Positions 34,511 to 43,285 of a stretch of 64,000 bases of DNA are shown in pieces. Position 1 is the first letter of the stretch, and the number at the start of each line of letters is the position of its first letter. Source of the stretch: Tidjanibacter sp. (GTDB taxonomy: Bacteria > Bacteroidota > Bacteroidia > Bacteroidales > Rikenellaceae); contig JAFTUI010000018.1 of NCBI GenBank assembly GCA_017466345.1, forward strand, positions 1-64,000. The letters are read 5' to 3'. The notes under the pieces were generated by a model, which worked only from the letters and a program-made list of their open reading frames with translations, ran no database searches and was not told the origin of the DNA. The translations under genes were made by a program, and so were the position numbers.

Positions 34511-35863
34511 TTAGAACATTGCGCGAGGCAATTCCGACACCGAGTTGATAAATACGACCTCAATACCCTTGGGAAGTTTCAATCCCCTACCCGCAAGGTA
34601 GCCGCTGACGATAATCTTCCTAAAACCGTGGCGTGCAGCCTCAGCAATCCTCTGTTCGGTGCGGGGCGCAGGGCGCACCTCGCCCGACAAGCCTATCTCG
34701 CCCGCCATACACACCCCCTCGCCTATCGCCCTATCGAAGTAGGATGATATGACAGCACCCACAACAGCCAAGTCCAAGCCCGTATCCTGCACCTTAAAGC
34801 CGCCCGCAAAGTTCAAAAAGACATCCTTTTGGAACATCTTCATCCCCACCCTTTTCTCCAACACCGCAAGGAGCATATTGAGCCTTCGGGAGTCGTAGCC
34901 CGTAGCCGAGCGTTGAGGCGTACCATAGGCGGCGTTGCTAACCAGCGCCTGAACCTCGATGAGGTAGGGGCGGATGCCATCCACTGCCGCACCCACTGCC
35001 ACACCGCTGAGTTGCTCTTCGGGATGGCTGAGCAATATCTCCGAGGGGTTCGACACCTCCACCAAGCCCTCCTCGCGCATCTCGAAAATGCCTATCTCGA
35101 AGGTTGCTCCAAAGCGGTTTTTAATACCCCTCAGGAGCCTATATACGTTGTTATTATCACCCTCGAACGAGATGACCACATCGACAATATGTTCGAGGAT
35201 TTTAGGACCTGCAATGGCTCCGTCTTTCGTTATGTGACCGATGATAATTACCGATGTGCCGCTCTCCTTAGCCATCTTCAACAGCCTTGCAGCACACTCC
35301 CTAATTTGCGACACGCTACCTGCCGAGGAGTCTATCGCTTCACTATAAATGGTTTGTATAGAGTCAATTACCACAAGGTCTGGCTTCATCTCTTCGGTGT
35401 GGCTCAGGATGTTCTCCAAGAGGGTTTCGGGGTAGATGTAGCACTCATCGCTCACCTCGCCCAGGCGCGAAGCCCTCATCTTGATTTGCGATGCCGACTC
35501 CTCGCCACTCACATAGAGCGTCTTGATGCCCTTTGTGGCGAGTGCCATTTGGAGCGAGAGGGTGGACTTACCAATACCCGGCTCGCCACCGAGTAGCACG
35601 AGTGAGCCTCGCACCAAGCCTCCGCCCAGCACCCTATTGACCTCGGGGCTGGACAGTTCTATGCGCTTGTGGTCGGCATCCGCAATGTCGGCAACTTTTT
35701 GGGGGCGGCTCTCGCTCGTGCGCTTAATGCCGCTGTCGGTTGCGCGGGCTATAACCTCCTCGGAACAACTGCCCCACGCACCACACGCCGGACACTGCCC
35801 AAACCACTTGGGCGACTCGTTTCCACACTCTTTGCAATAGTATGCTTTCTTGACCTTTGCCAT
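34511..35863 (-). CDS. radA: DNA repair protein RadA (Sms)
   Basis: 450 residues. N-terminal zinc finger with Cys 10, 13, 24 and 27 (YYCKECG ... CPACGAWG), RecA-like ATPase with Walker A GGEPGIGKST at about 92-101 and Walker B VVIDSIQ, the RadA-specific KNRFG motif (RGIKNRFGATFEIG), and the C-terminal Lon-like domain (LDLAVVGAVISSYFDR, GEIGLSGEVRPA). It acts in branch migration and processing of recombination intermediates. A TATCTTTG box at 35884-35891 gives a leader of about 14 nt. It lies next to the AddAB-like recombination genes, but on a separate unit. Confidence 0.96.
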   Translation of the reverse strand: MAKVKKAYYCKECGNESPKWFGQCPACGAWGSCSEEVIARATDSGIKRTSESRPQKVADIADADHKRIELSSPEVNRVLGGGLVRGSLVLLGGEPGIGKSTLSLQMALATKGIKTLYVSGEESASQIKMRASRLGEVSDECYIYPETLLENILSHTEEMKPDLVVIDSIQTIYSEAIDSSAGSVSQIRECAARLLKMAKESGTSVIIIGHITKDGAIAGPKILEHIVDVVISFEGDNNNVYRLLRGIKNRFGATFEIGIFEMREEGLVEVSNPSEILLSHPEEQLSGVAVGAAVDGIRPYLIEVQALVSNAAYGTPQRSATGYDSRRLNMLLAVLEKRVGMKMFQKDVFLNFAGGFKVQDTGLDLAVVGAVISSYFDRAIGEGVCMAGEIGLSGEVRPAPRTEQRIAEAARHGFRKIIVSGYLAGRGLKLPKGIEVVFINSVSELPRAMF

Positions 35864-35883
35864 AATTCACTGCTTTAATCTCA

Positions 35884-35891
35884 CAAAGATA
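35884..35891 (-). promoter_or_regulatory. Probable -7 box of radA
   Basis: TATCTTTG on the minus strand, about 20 nt from the start codon; no clear -33 TTG. Confidence 0.5.
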
Positions 35892-35921
35892 GTAAAAAAC
35901 TTCACATTTCGCCCCACCCAC

Positions 35922-35951
35922 CGCACGGGTATTAAAAAAGATACCCGCGAG
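35922..35951. repeat. GGGTATC palindrome, imperfect copy
   Basis: CGGGTATTAAAAAAGATACCCG-type hairpin flanked by CGCAC on one side and CGAG on the other, related to the perfect copy at 46406-46435. It lies between radA and the AddB-like gene. Confidence 0.55.
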
Positions 35952-36033
35952 CAAAGGTTAAAGCCCAAAGGCTAAAATTACTAAGCGGGGGCAAACGCTC
36001 TCGCTTATTCACAATGTTAAATCCCAAATGCTT

Positions 36034-38925
36034 CTATCGGCGGCAGATTTTGGCGAAGTCGCACCATTTGCAGACCTGTTCATCCTCGGTGGCTGTGAAG
36101 GGAACATCGGGGTTGAAGAGTTCGCAGAGGGTGGTCGCCAAGTGTCGCTCGAACTCCTCGCGGTAGTCAGCATAGGAGTTCACTTCGTGTCCCGCACTAC
36201 GGTCGTTCAGCAGGGGCGAGTACTCCTCCTTGCCGAGGTAGCGGACATAGTAGAGCGAGGGGGTAACGTCCTTGCCCTCCAAGTCGCCGCGACTCTGCAT
36301 ACGTTCTGCCACCAGGGAGTAGATAAGTGTTTGCAGCACAGCACCATTACGCCCCTCGGGCAGGTGCGAGAGGAGTGCCGAGAGTCCCACAAAATCCTTA
36401 TGCAGCGAGCCTGTCTTATAGTCGATAATCCTCAGCGAGCCATCGGGCATTCTGTCTATCCTATCCGAGTAGCCCCAAAAGCGCACACTACGTCTCTTAT
36501 CGAAGCAGAAGTCGCTCTCCATCTCGCGTTCCAGGGCGTAGATGCGGTAGTCGCCCCTCTCGGGAGCCTTATCGAAAGGCAGAACACACGAGAGGATATA
36601 CTTCTCTACCGTATCCCTTACGACAACAACATTGCCGCCATAATCCTCCTCTGGGACCTCTTCGCCACCAAAATACTCCTCCGTAATAGCCCCAACGACC
36701 GCCTCGTGTACCTTTGCGGCATCCACCTTTGGCAGATACTCCTTGGGGGCAATCTTTTCGCCCTCCATAGGCTCATAGAGCAGTTGCATAGCCTTGTGGA
36801 AGATTGTGCCAAAGAGCGCATTATCCACACCCTCCTCAATCTCCTCCTCGGTGCGTATGCCCGCAATAGCCTTGAAGTAGAATTTCAGCGGGCACTCCAT
36901 ATAATTATTAAAGGTGGAGGGCGAGAGTCGGCGTTTTGCCTCGCCATCGGCACCCACCAAAAACTCCTGCAAGCGGCGCAGTTCCTCGCCACGTTTTGCC
37001 ACCTCCAATCTACGCTCCTCGGCGAGGCTCACATTGAGGCTCTTTTCGATGCGGTGGAGCGTATGTGGGCTCTCGTAGTCGAGTTGGTAGATGTAGCGGC
37101 TCGGCTCGCCCGTAGCCTTTTCGGTAGCCACCGAGCAATAGACCAAATCTACTCTCTCAGCACGCCCCACAAGGCGGTAGAAGTAGTAGGCATAGACACC
37201 CTCGTTGTGGCGAGGTGTGGGCATACCGTAGGCGTAGCGCAAATTGTAGGGGATGAACGAAGTGTCGGTGATGCGTCCAGAAGGGAAGTTGTCGTCATTC
37301 ATAGAGAGCAGCACCACATTCCTAAAATCGAGGTTGCGGGTTTCGAGAATACCCATAACCTGCACACCGCTCAGCGGCTCGCCACTATATGGAATTCGCA
37401 CACCCTGCAACACACGCCTAAGGAGTGTGGCGTATGTCGATGGGCGCATAGGCACGTTGCAACTGCGCAACGAATGATCCAACTTGCTCACAGCCTCAGC
37501 AATAAGCCCAAAGCACTCCCTACTGAGAGCCCTGCGCTCGGTGCCCTGATGGGGTATCTCCAAACGCGAAATTGTACTAATCACACCAACCACATACTCG
37601 CCTAACGACTCCCAGCCTTCGTGGAATGTAAATATCATATCGAGTAGTGGCACACGTCCCACCAATCTCTCTTCGGCAACATATATACGCCCCTGCTCCA
37701 CAATCTCGCTCCTCAGCGTAGTGCACTCGTCCTTGCCTACTGCCACCACAAAGGGGTGCGAGAGGATACCCTCAACATCGGAGTGGTAGAAGGAGAGCAC
37801 ACCCGAGCGGTTGGTGCGGGCACGCAGTTGGAGTTGCAGGAGTCGTTCTACGAAACTATATGGCAGAGTAGCCCTCAGTGGGTAGCCCATAGTGATATTC
37901 ACTTCGCCCACGCTATCGGGCAAAGAGTAGAGAAGTGGCGAGAGCAGCCCCTCATCGGTCAGTACTATGGCGGTATTCTTATCCACCCCACCCTCTTTCT
38001 CGATTATATCCTCCAAGAACTCGCCCACATACTTACACTGCAACGAGTCGGAGGGAGTGGATATAACATTTACGGCTTTGGGCTCCGAAAAGTGGCTCGG
38101 AAGGTTGAACGTAGCAGGTGTGGGATAGCGTCTGAGGTTTTCGCGCACAAAGAGTCCTGCCTCCTGGTTTTCGTCCCGCAGGTAGTAGTCGTCCGTATCC
38201 CAATAGAAATCCGCTTCGTGGGCATTTTTGAGGTGGTCGAAGAGTATCTTTTCGGCTGCCGAGAGGGCATTGAAACCCAGCACCACATACTGCCCCGCAG
38301 GGAGTTCCACCTCTCCCGAACTTAGCCTTTCGGCTGCCCTGCGGTATATCATACCCGTATAGCCCAAGCCTTGTTTTGAGAGTCTTTGACGGAAGGTGTT
38401 ATAGACGGGTAGCAGGGTGCGCCATACGGAGAGGAAGCGTTCTTTGTGCGCCGAAGAGCGATGCTCGGCATCGAACTCACGCCAAAAGCGAGCCACCATC
38501 CTCAGCTGTTCCTCGCTCATATAGGAGAGCAGGTCGGCATCCACATCCCTCAGGTCGGCGATATTACAAAAGAGCATCTCAGCATCAATCAGGTACTTAT
38601 CCACCGCATCGAAATCATTGATAAGCACCTCACCCCAGCGGTAGAACGTATCAAAACTCTCCTCCTTGTGAAAAGAGGAGTATATGTCGAACAGCTGAGT
38701 CACAGCCACAATAGGCTCTATCCTCTCCAAACCCGCAAGAGTCACCATCAGTGAGTCGATGGAGAGAAATTCGGGCGACCAAAGTGGTTTGTGGGCAATC
38801 TTGGAGAGTGCATCCACAAAGAATATGCGGGTACGAGTATTGGGGAGAATTACCTTCAACTCCCCCACTCTCTCGCCATATCTTGCCCAAAGGTCGCAAG
38901 CAACGCTCTCTAAAAATTTTTGCAT
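36034..38925 (-). CDS. AddB/RecB-like PD-(D/E)XK nuclease with Fe-S cluster motif
   Basis: 963 residues from the ATG at 38925. The C-terminal region is a PD-(D/E)XK nuclease: RLSPSTFNNYMECPLKFYF, ALFGTIFHKAMQLLYEP, GYSDRIDRMPDGSLRIIDYKTG. A single Cys in MECPLK plus CKWCDFAKIC at the end form the four-Cys 4Fe-4S arrangement of AddB. The N-terminal helicase-like part has no recognisable GxGxGKT Walker A (LKVILPNTRTRIFFVDAL in its place), as expected for an inactivated AddB helicase domain. It partners the divergent AddA-like gene 75 nt away in double-strand break end resection (inference). Its promoter overlaps the start codon region. Confidence 0.88.
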   Translation of the reverse strand: MQKFLESVACDLWARYGERVGELKVILPNTRTRIFFVDALSKIAHKPLWSPEFLSIDSLMVTLAGLERIEPIVAVTQLFDIYSSFHKEESFDTFYRWGEVLINDFDAVDKYLIDAEMLFCNIADLRDVDADLLSYMSEEQLRMVARFWREFDAEHRSSAHKERFLSVWRTLLPVYNTFRQRLSKQGLGYTGMIYRRAAERLSSGEVELPAGQYVVLGFNALSAAEKILFDHLKNAHEADFYWDTDDYYLRDENQEAGLFVRENLRRYPTPATFNLPSHFSEPKAVNVISTPSDSLQCKYVGEFLEDIIEKEGGVDKNTAIVLTDEGLLSPLLYSLPDSVGEVNITMGYPLRATLPYSFVERLLQLQLRARTNRSGVLSFYHSDVEGILSHPFVVAVGKDECTTLRSEIVEQGRIYVAEERLVGRVPLLDMIFTFHEGWESLGEYVVGVISTISRLEIPHQGTERRALSRECFGLIAEAVSKLDHSLRSCNVPMRPSTYATLLRRVLQGVRIPYSGEPLSGVQVMGILETRNLDFRNVVLLSMNDDNFPSGRITDTSFIPYNLRYAYGMPTPRHNEGVYAYYFYRLVGRAERVDLVYCSVATEKATGEPSRYIYQLDYESPHTLHRIEKSLNVSLAEERRLEVAKRGEELRRLQEFLVGADGEAKRRLSPSTFNNYMECPLKFYFKAIAGIRTEEEIEEGVDNALFGTIFHKAMQLLYEPMEGEKIAPKEYLPKVDAAKVHEAVVGAITEEYFGGEEVPEEDYGGNVVVVRDTVEKYILSCVLPFDKAPERGDYRIYALEREMESDFCFDKRRSVRFWGYSDRIDRMPDGSLRIIDYKTGSLHKDFVGLSALLSHLPEGRNGAVLQTLIYSLVAERMQSRGDLEGKDVTPSLYYVRYLGKEEYSPLLNDRSAGHEVNSYADYREEFERHLATTLCELFNPDVPFTATEDEQVCKWCDFAKICRR

Positions 38926-38928
38926 AGC

Positions 38929-38960
38929 CAAAGGTAGGATTTTTTTGCAGGTATAACAAA
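38929..38960 (-). promoter_or_regulatory. Consensus promoter abutting the AddB-like start codon
   Basis: Minus strand TTTG (38957-38960), 20 nt, TACCTTTG (38929-38936). The box ends only 4 nt before the ATG at 38925, so transcription would start at about the ATG itself, suggesting a leaderless mRNA or a different start. Confidence 0.6.
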
Positions 38961-39000
38961 TAATTTCTACCTTTATCCGATATTTTTTCGTTTTTGCACA

Positions 39001-42000
39001 ATGGGTAGAGTTGATATACTGAGCGCATCGGCTGGCTCAGGCAAGACATATCGCTTGGCGTTGAACTACATCACAACGCTTTTGGAGGAGCCTCTGAGCT
39101 ACCGCCATATTCTTGCCGTGACCTTTACGAACAAGGCAACAGACGAGCTCAAAGGGCGTATTCTGGCGCAACTCAACCTACTCGCAAACGGTTCCAAGAG
39201 CGACTTCGATGACGATCTAAGGCGCAATGGGTACGATATGGAGCAAGTGGCACAAAAGGCCGCCGAGGCTCGCAACCTCATACTCCACGACTACAACAAC
39301 TTCGCCGTGATGACCATCGACAAGTTCTTCCAGAGGGTTATGCGTGCTTTCGTGAAGGAGATTGGTGTGGATTTAGGGTTCAACCTCGAACTACATACCG
39401 ACTCACTGCTCGAACAAGCCGCCGACCGTATGCTCGAAGAGGTGGCAGACGACAAGACGCTACATCGTTGGATAATGGACTACATTGGCGAAAATATCTC
39501 CGATGGAGCTTCGTGGAATATCAAAGGGGCTATCGTAGAACTCGGCAAACAGCTCTTTGGCGAGGAGTGTAAGCACTCGCTCATAACCTCCAAGGAGAAG
39601 CCCGAACTCGAAAAGCTCGCCTCCGTAGCAAGTGCCCAAGCCAAAGTCCTCACATCGGCATATCGTAAAGAGGCTGAGCGTTTTATGACTCTTTTAGGCA
39701 GCAACAATCTCACGCCTGCCGACTTCAAGGGTGGCGAGCGTAGTAGTGTAGCAACCTTCGTGCGTAAGATTGCAGAGGGCGATTTTCCCAACCCCAAGAC
39801 AAATGTTTTCAACGCCCTCGACAATCACGAGTGGCACAAAGCGGGCAAGAGTAGTGCAAACAGCGCAATAGATGCCATAGAGAGCGACCTTTACGACATA
39901 CTCTATGGCATCATAGAACTCTACCCCAAAGTGACGATTGCCGAACACAATCGCCTTCTTATATTGGAGCACTACCGCGACTTTGCACTGCTCACCGACC
40001 TACAAGAGCGCATTGACGACCTCTGCACCGAGGGCGACATACTCCCCATATCCGAAGTCTCGGAGCTTATCTCTTCGCTTGTGGCTGACAACGATACTCC
40101 TTTCATCTACGAGAAGTCGGGCAACCGATATGACTACTTTATGATAGATGAGTTTCAGGACACCTCCACAAAGCAGTGGCGCAACTTCGTACCACTACTT
40201 CGCAATGCCATAGCCCAAAGCGCCTCATCACCCGTACTGCTTGTGGGCGATGTTAAGCAGTCGATATATCGTTGGAGAGGCGGCGATTGGAGTCTGCTCT
40301 CGCGCGGTGTGGAGGAGGAGTTTGAGGATGTAAGGCGCGAGCCTCTCGGCATCAACCGCCGCTCCTCGCGTAGTGTGGTGGAGTTCAACAACGCCCTTAC
40401 ACTTCACGCCATAGAAGCCATATCGCTCAACTTGGAGGCAGAGATTGACCACGCACAAGGAGCGAGTGTGCTCAGCCCGACACTCGCCACCAACCTAAAA
40501 GGTATGGTGCGTGAGGCATACGCAGACTACAAGCAAGAGGTCAAACCCAACGCCAGCGAGGGTTATGTTACGGTGCTCTCCTACGACAAGAAGTGCGCCA
40601 CCCACCCAGCCATTGCCCGCATCGAGGAGTTGCAGCAGAGGGGTTATAGAGCAAGCGACATTGCCGTGTTGGTGCGCACCAACCGCGAGGCTCGCCAGAT
40701 AGCAGCCGAGATACTCGCCTACAAGAACTCGCCCGAGCGCAACCCCCGATACGTCTTTGATGTGGTGACACAAGAGGCACTTGCCATAAACTCTTCGGCT
40801 GCGGTGCGCTTTGTAATAGCCTGCCTTACCATCGCCTCCAACCCTAACGATAGGCTCGCACGAGCACTCTACAACGACTATTTCGCACGCCCCTTCGAGG
40901 AGCCGCTTTCGGCAGAAGAGGAGGAGTTCATCTTCTCGCTCTCGCTACTGCAACCCGAAGAGGCGTTCAACGAGATATTGCTTCACTTCCCCACTTGCGC
41001 CACCAACAGCGAAGTGCCATATTTGCAAGCTCTGCACAATCAGATAATAGAGTTCTGCAACCGCAACATTGCCGACACCGCTCTATTCCTCAAATGGTGG
41101 AACGAGAAGGGCTCTGCGGAGTCGGTGGCTCTACCCCAAGAGGCAGACGCCATAACCATCATAACTATCCACAAGGCCAAGGGCTTGGGTTACAATGCTG
41201 TGATTGTTCCATATTGCAGTTGGAGTCTGCGCCCAAAGACGGGCACAACAATTTGGGCAGAGCCAAATGTGCCACTATCGAACAACATCAAGAGGCTCCC
41301 AATTTCGTATAGTAAAACGATGGCTGTGAGTGTTTTCTCGCACAGTTACTACACCGAGATGACTCTGGCTGCCATCGACTCGCTCAACACCCTCTACGTT
41401 GCCATCACTCGCGCCAAAGAGGAACTGCACCTTATGGTGCCGAGCGATGCAAACTCTTCTACCGTAGGAGCCATTGTGCGCGACAAAGCAGGCGTAAAAG
41501 AGGTGGGTGACATCTACGAGGAAGGGGCACCTCAGCACTTTGAAAGTACCCCCAAGAAGAGCCCCTCGCTGAGTCACTTCGCAACACACTCGCCCGCCGA
41601 GAAGATTGCGGTGCGCTACTCCCACCAGCGATACGATGAGGAGAGTAAGGGCGAGAGCATTGCTCCGCGCGACTACGGAATAGTGATGCACCGAGTGATG
41701 GAGAATGCCACCTCGCGAGAGGATATTGAGCGACAAGTGAAGCTATGCACCCTGAATGGCGTTCTAACCGCAGAGGAGGCAGAGAGTCTTAGGGAGCGTA
41801 TAGCAAATGCTCTTGCCGATCCAACAGTTGCCGAGTGGTTTGACTCTTCGTGGGAGAGCGTCAAAAGCGAGCGTGAGATTATCTACAACTCCCGTTCGTG
41901 GCGTCCCGACAGAGTCATTACAAAGGGCGACAGGGCTGTGATTGTAGATTACAAATTTGGCTTGGGCACCCCCGCCAACCATCGCCGACAAATAGAGCGC

Positions 42001-42090
42001 TATGCCGACCTGCTACGCAGAATGGGTTACAAGGATGTGAGTGGCTACTTGTGGTATGTTACAATGGAGAGAGTCGATAAAGTTGTGTAG
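39001..42090 (+). CDS. AddA/RecB-like UvrD-family helicase-nuclease
   Basis: 1029 residues. Superfamily I helicase: Walker A SASAGSGKTYRLAL at about 8-20, motif Ia AVTFTNKATDELKGRI, motif II YFMIDEFQDTS (about 379-389), motif III LLVGDVKQSIYRWRGGD, motif V ITIHKAKGLGYNAVIVP and motif VI TLYVAITRAKEELHLM. The C-terminal nuclease core is VITKGDRAVIVDYKFG (about 972-987). This is the motor and nuclease subunit of an AddAB-type enzyme that processes double-strand breaks. It is divergent from the AddB-like gene, whereas addB and addA are more often collinear. The following small membrane-protein gene is 6 nt downstream, suggesting co-transcription. Confidence 0.92.
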   Translation: MGRVDILSASAGSGKTYRLALNYITTLLEEPLSYRHILAVTFTNKATDELKGRILAQLNLLANGSKSDFDDDLRRNGYDMEQVAQKAAEARNLILHDYNNFAVMTIDKFFQRVMRAFVKEIGVDLGFNLELHTDSLLEQAADRMLEEVADDKTLHRWIMDYIGENISDGASWNIKGAIVELGKQLFGEECKHSLITSKEKPELEKLASVASAQAKVLTSAYRKEAERFMTLLGSNNLTPADFKGGERSSVATFVRKIAEGDFPNPKTNVFNALDNHEWHKAGKSSANSAIDAIESDLYDILYGIIELYPKVTIAEHNRLLILEHYRDFALLTDLQERIDDLCTEGDILPISEVSELISSLVADNDTPFIYEKSGNRYDYFMIDEFQDTSTKQWRNFVPLLRNAIAQSASSPVLLVGDVKQSIYRWRGGDWSLLSRGVEEEFEDVRREPLGINRRSSRSVVEFNNALTLHAIEAISLNLEAEIDHAQGASVLSPTLATNLKGMVREAYADYKQEVKPNASEGYVTVLSYDKKCATHPAIARIEELQQRGYRASDIAVLVRTNREARQIAAEILAYKNSPERNPRYVFDVVTQEALAINSSAAVRFVIACLTIASNPNDRLARALYNDYFARPFEEPLSAEEEEFIFSLSLLQPEEAFNEILLHFPTCATNSEVPYLQALHNQIIEFCNRNIADTALFLKWWNEKGSAESVALPQEADAITIITIHKAKGLGYNAVIVPYCSWSLRPKTGTTIWAEPNVPLSNNIKRLPISYSKTMAVSVFSHSYYTEMTLAAIDSLNTLYVAITRAKEELHLMVPSDANSSTVGAIVRDKAGVKEVGDIYEEGAPQHFESTPKKSPSLSHFATHSPAEKIAVRYSHQRYDEESKGESIAPRDYGIVMHRVMENATSREDIERQVKLCTLNGVLTAEEAESLRERIANALADPTVAEWFDSSWESVKSEREIIYNSRSWRPDRVITKGDRAVIVDYKFGLGTPANHRRQIERYADLLRRMGYKDVSGYLWYVTMERVDKVV

Positions 42091-42096
42091 CGAGGT

Positions 42097-42465
42097 ATGA
42101 AAGTCAAACGCTGGATATACATACTGCTCGGTGTAGTGTGCACCTCCCTCGGAGCCATTGGCGTGGTTATCCCTGGGCTTCCCACAACCCCTCTACTGCT
42201 TGCCGCCTCGTGGTTTTTCTACCGTTCCTCGCCACGCTTGCAGGAGCGACTGCTCGCCTCCTCGCTCGGAGTCTACATTCGCCGCTATCGGGAGCAGGGA
42301 GGTATGCGCCCCCACACAAAGGCGTGGGTTGTGTGTTTTATGGCTGCGATGGTCTGCTGCTCAATAGTGCTATTCATTCCCAACCCCATCGTAGATTGGA
42401 TTGTAGGCATCGCGGGAGTGGTGGGCTGCGTGGTGGTTATCTTCTGCGTTCCCACTGCCAAATAG
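42097..42465 (+). CDS. DUF454 (YbaN-like) small inner-membrane protein
   Basis: 122 residues. MKVKRWIYILLGVVCTSLGAIGVVIPGLPTTPLLLAASWFF in segments is the DUF454 signature (GxxGxxxPxLPTTPFLLLA). A first membrane hairpin at about 5-45, an amphipathic Arg-rich loop (SSPRLQERLLASSLGVYIRRYREQGG) with the conserved RxxR spacing, and two more membrane segments at about 75-118. Function unknown across the family. It starts 6 nt after the AddA-like gene. No terminator is visible between its stop and the rpmB promoter. Confidence 0.87.
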   Translation: MKVKRWIYILLGVVCTSLGAIGVVIPGLPTTPLLLAASWFFYRSSPRLQERLLASSLGVYIRRYREQGGMRPHTKAWVVCFMAAMVCCSIVLFIPNPIVDWIVGIAGVVGCVVVIFCVPTAK

Positions 42466-42480
42466 GGAGAAAATCTGACT

Positions 42481-42505
42481 AATTTTCAATTTTCAATTTT
42501 CAATT
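42481..42505. repeat. Heptamer repeat (TTTTCAA) abutting the rpmB promoter
   Basis: Three to four TTTTCAA units, the complement of the AAAATTG-type repeat at the aroC end. The array ends 8 nt before the rpmB -7 box and occupies the position where a -33 element would lie. Confidence 0.75.
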
Positions 42506-42512
42506 CTTTTTG

Positions 42513-42520
42513 TATCTTTG
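42513..42520 (+). promoter_or_regulatory. Probable -7 box of the rpmB-rpmG operon
   Basis: TATCTTTG, 51 nt before the rpmB ATG. The -33 position is inside the heptamer repeat and reads TTTC/TTTT. A small GCCGTAAAATGCGGC hairpin (42524-42538) lies in the leader. Confidence 0.6.
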
Positions 42521-42571
42521 CACGCCGTAAAATGCGGCAAGAGTATTAACACATTAATTAACTTATTGTAA

Positions 42572-42808
42572 ATGAGCAAGATTTGCGAAATCACCGGTAA
42601 AACTGCTCAGTCGGGAAACAATGTTTCTCACTCGAACAGGCGCACCAAACGCAAATTCAATCTTAACTTGAAGACAAAGCGTTTTTGGAGCGAGGAGGAG
42701 AACCGCTGGATTACCCTCAAAGTAACCGCAGCAGGTATCAAAACAATCAACAAAAAAGGTCTGGATGCAGCACTCAAAGAGGCTAAGGCACCCGCAAAAA
42801 TTCACTAA
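42572..42808 (+). CDS. rpmB: 50S ribosomal protein L28
   Basis: 78 residues. [39 protein letters not shown] in segments is the L28 signature, with the C-terminal [14 protein letters not shown]. Binds 23S rRNA in the large subunit. It begins a conserved Bacteroidetes trio with rpmG and a DUF4295 gene. The Cys in KICEITG replaces the first zinc-ligand position of C+ forms; the remaining ligands are absent, so this is a zinc-free type. Confidence 0.97.
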   Translation: MSKICEITGKTAQSGNNVSHSNRRTKRKFNLNLKTKRFWSEEENRWITLKVTAAGIKTINKKGLDAALKEAKAPAKIH

Positions 42809-42832
42809 TCTTTTTTAACAGAGTAAAAAAGT

Positions 42833-43021
42833 ATGGCAAAAAAAGGTAAAGGTAACCGAGTACAGGTAATTCTCGAGTGTACCGAGCAGAAGGCAAGCGG
42901 TGTTCCCGGTATGAGCCGTTACATCACTACCAAAAACAAAAAGAACACACCCGACCGTATGGAGCGTAAGAAATACAATCCTTACTTGAAGAGGGTAACT
43001 ATCCACCGTGAGATTAAATAA
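42833..43021 (+). CDS. rpmG: 50S ribosomal protein L33
   Basis: 62 residues. [54 protein letters not shown] in segments is L33. It retains one Cys (LECTEQ) but not the CxxC pairs of zinc-binding forms. It is 24 nt after rpmB; the DUF4295 gene follows 14 nt later. Confidence 0.97.
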   Translation: MAKKGKGNRVQVILECTEQKASGVPGMSRYITTKNKKNTPDRMERKKYNPYLKRVTIHREIK

Positions 43022-43035
43022 GGAGGAAAAGAACT

Positions 43036-43194
43036 ATGGCAAAGAAAGTAGTTGCAACACTTAAAAAAGAGGGTGCAAACAAGGGTTTTACCAAATGCAT
43101 CAAAATGGTTAAATCGGAGAAGACCGGTGCTTACATCTTCAAAACTGATGTAGTTCCCACCGAGGAGGTTAAGGAGTTCTTCAACAAGAAATAA
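43036..43194 (+). CDS. DUF4295 small basic protein, ribosomal operon member
   Basis: 52 residues: it starts MAKKVVATLKKEGANKG, continues FTKCIKMVKSEKTGAYIFK, and ends EEVKEFFNKK. The family is confined to Bacteroidetes and is found next to rpmB-rpmG, so a ribosome-associated role is often assumed; no function is proven. A purine-rich AGGAGGA at 43021-43027 lies 8 nt before the ATG, unusually like a Shine-Dalgarno for this phylum. The strong terminator downstream closes the operon. Confidence 0.93.
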   Translation: MAKKVVATLKKEGANKGFTKCIKMVKSEKTGAYIFKTDVVPTEEVKEFFNKK

Positions 43195-43240
43195 TCCCCA
43201 CCCCACGATTTTTCCAACAGTATTTTCGGACACACGATCC

Positions 43241-43285
43241 AAAATACAAAAGGCGTTCCCACAATGGGTGCGCCTTTTGTATTTT
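43241..43285 (+). terminator. Terminator of the rpmB-rpmG-DUF4295 operon
   Basis: AAAATACAAAAGGCG pairs perfectly with CGCCTTTTGTATTTT (15 bp) around a loop containing CCCACAATGGG. It is symmetric and may also block antisense transcription. Confidence 0.9.

Noticed and set aside
36028-37605. 525-codon open frame antisense to the AddB-like gene
   Set aside because: The sense strand encodes the nuclease and Fe-S motifs; the antisense product has no recognisable features.
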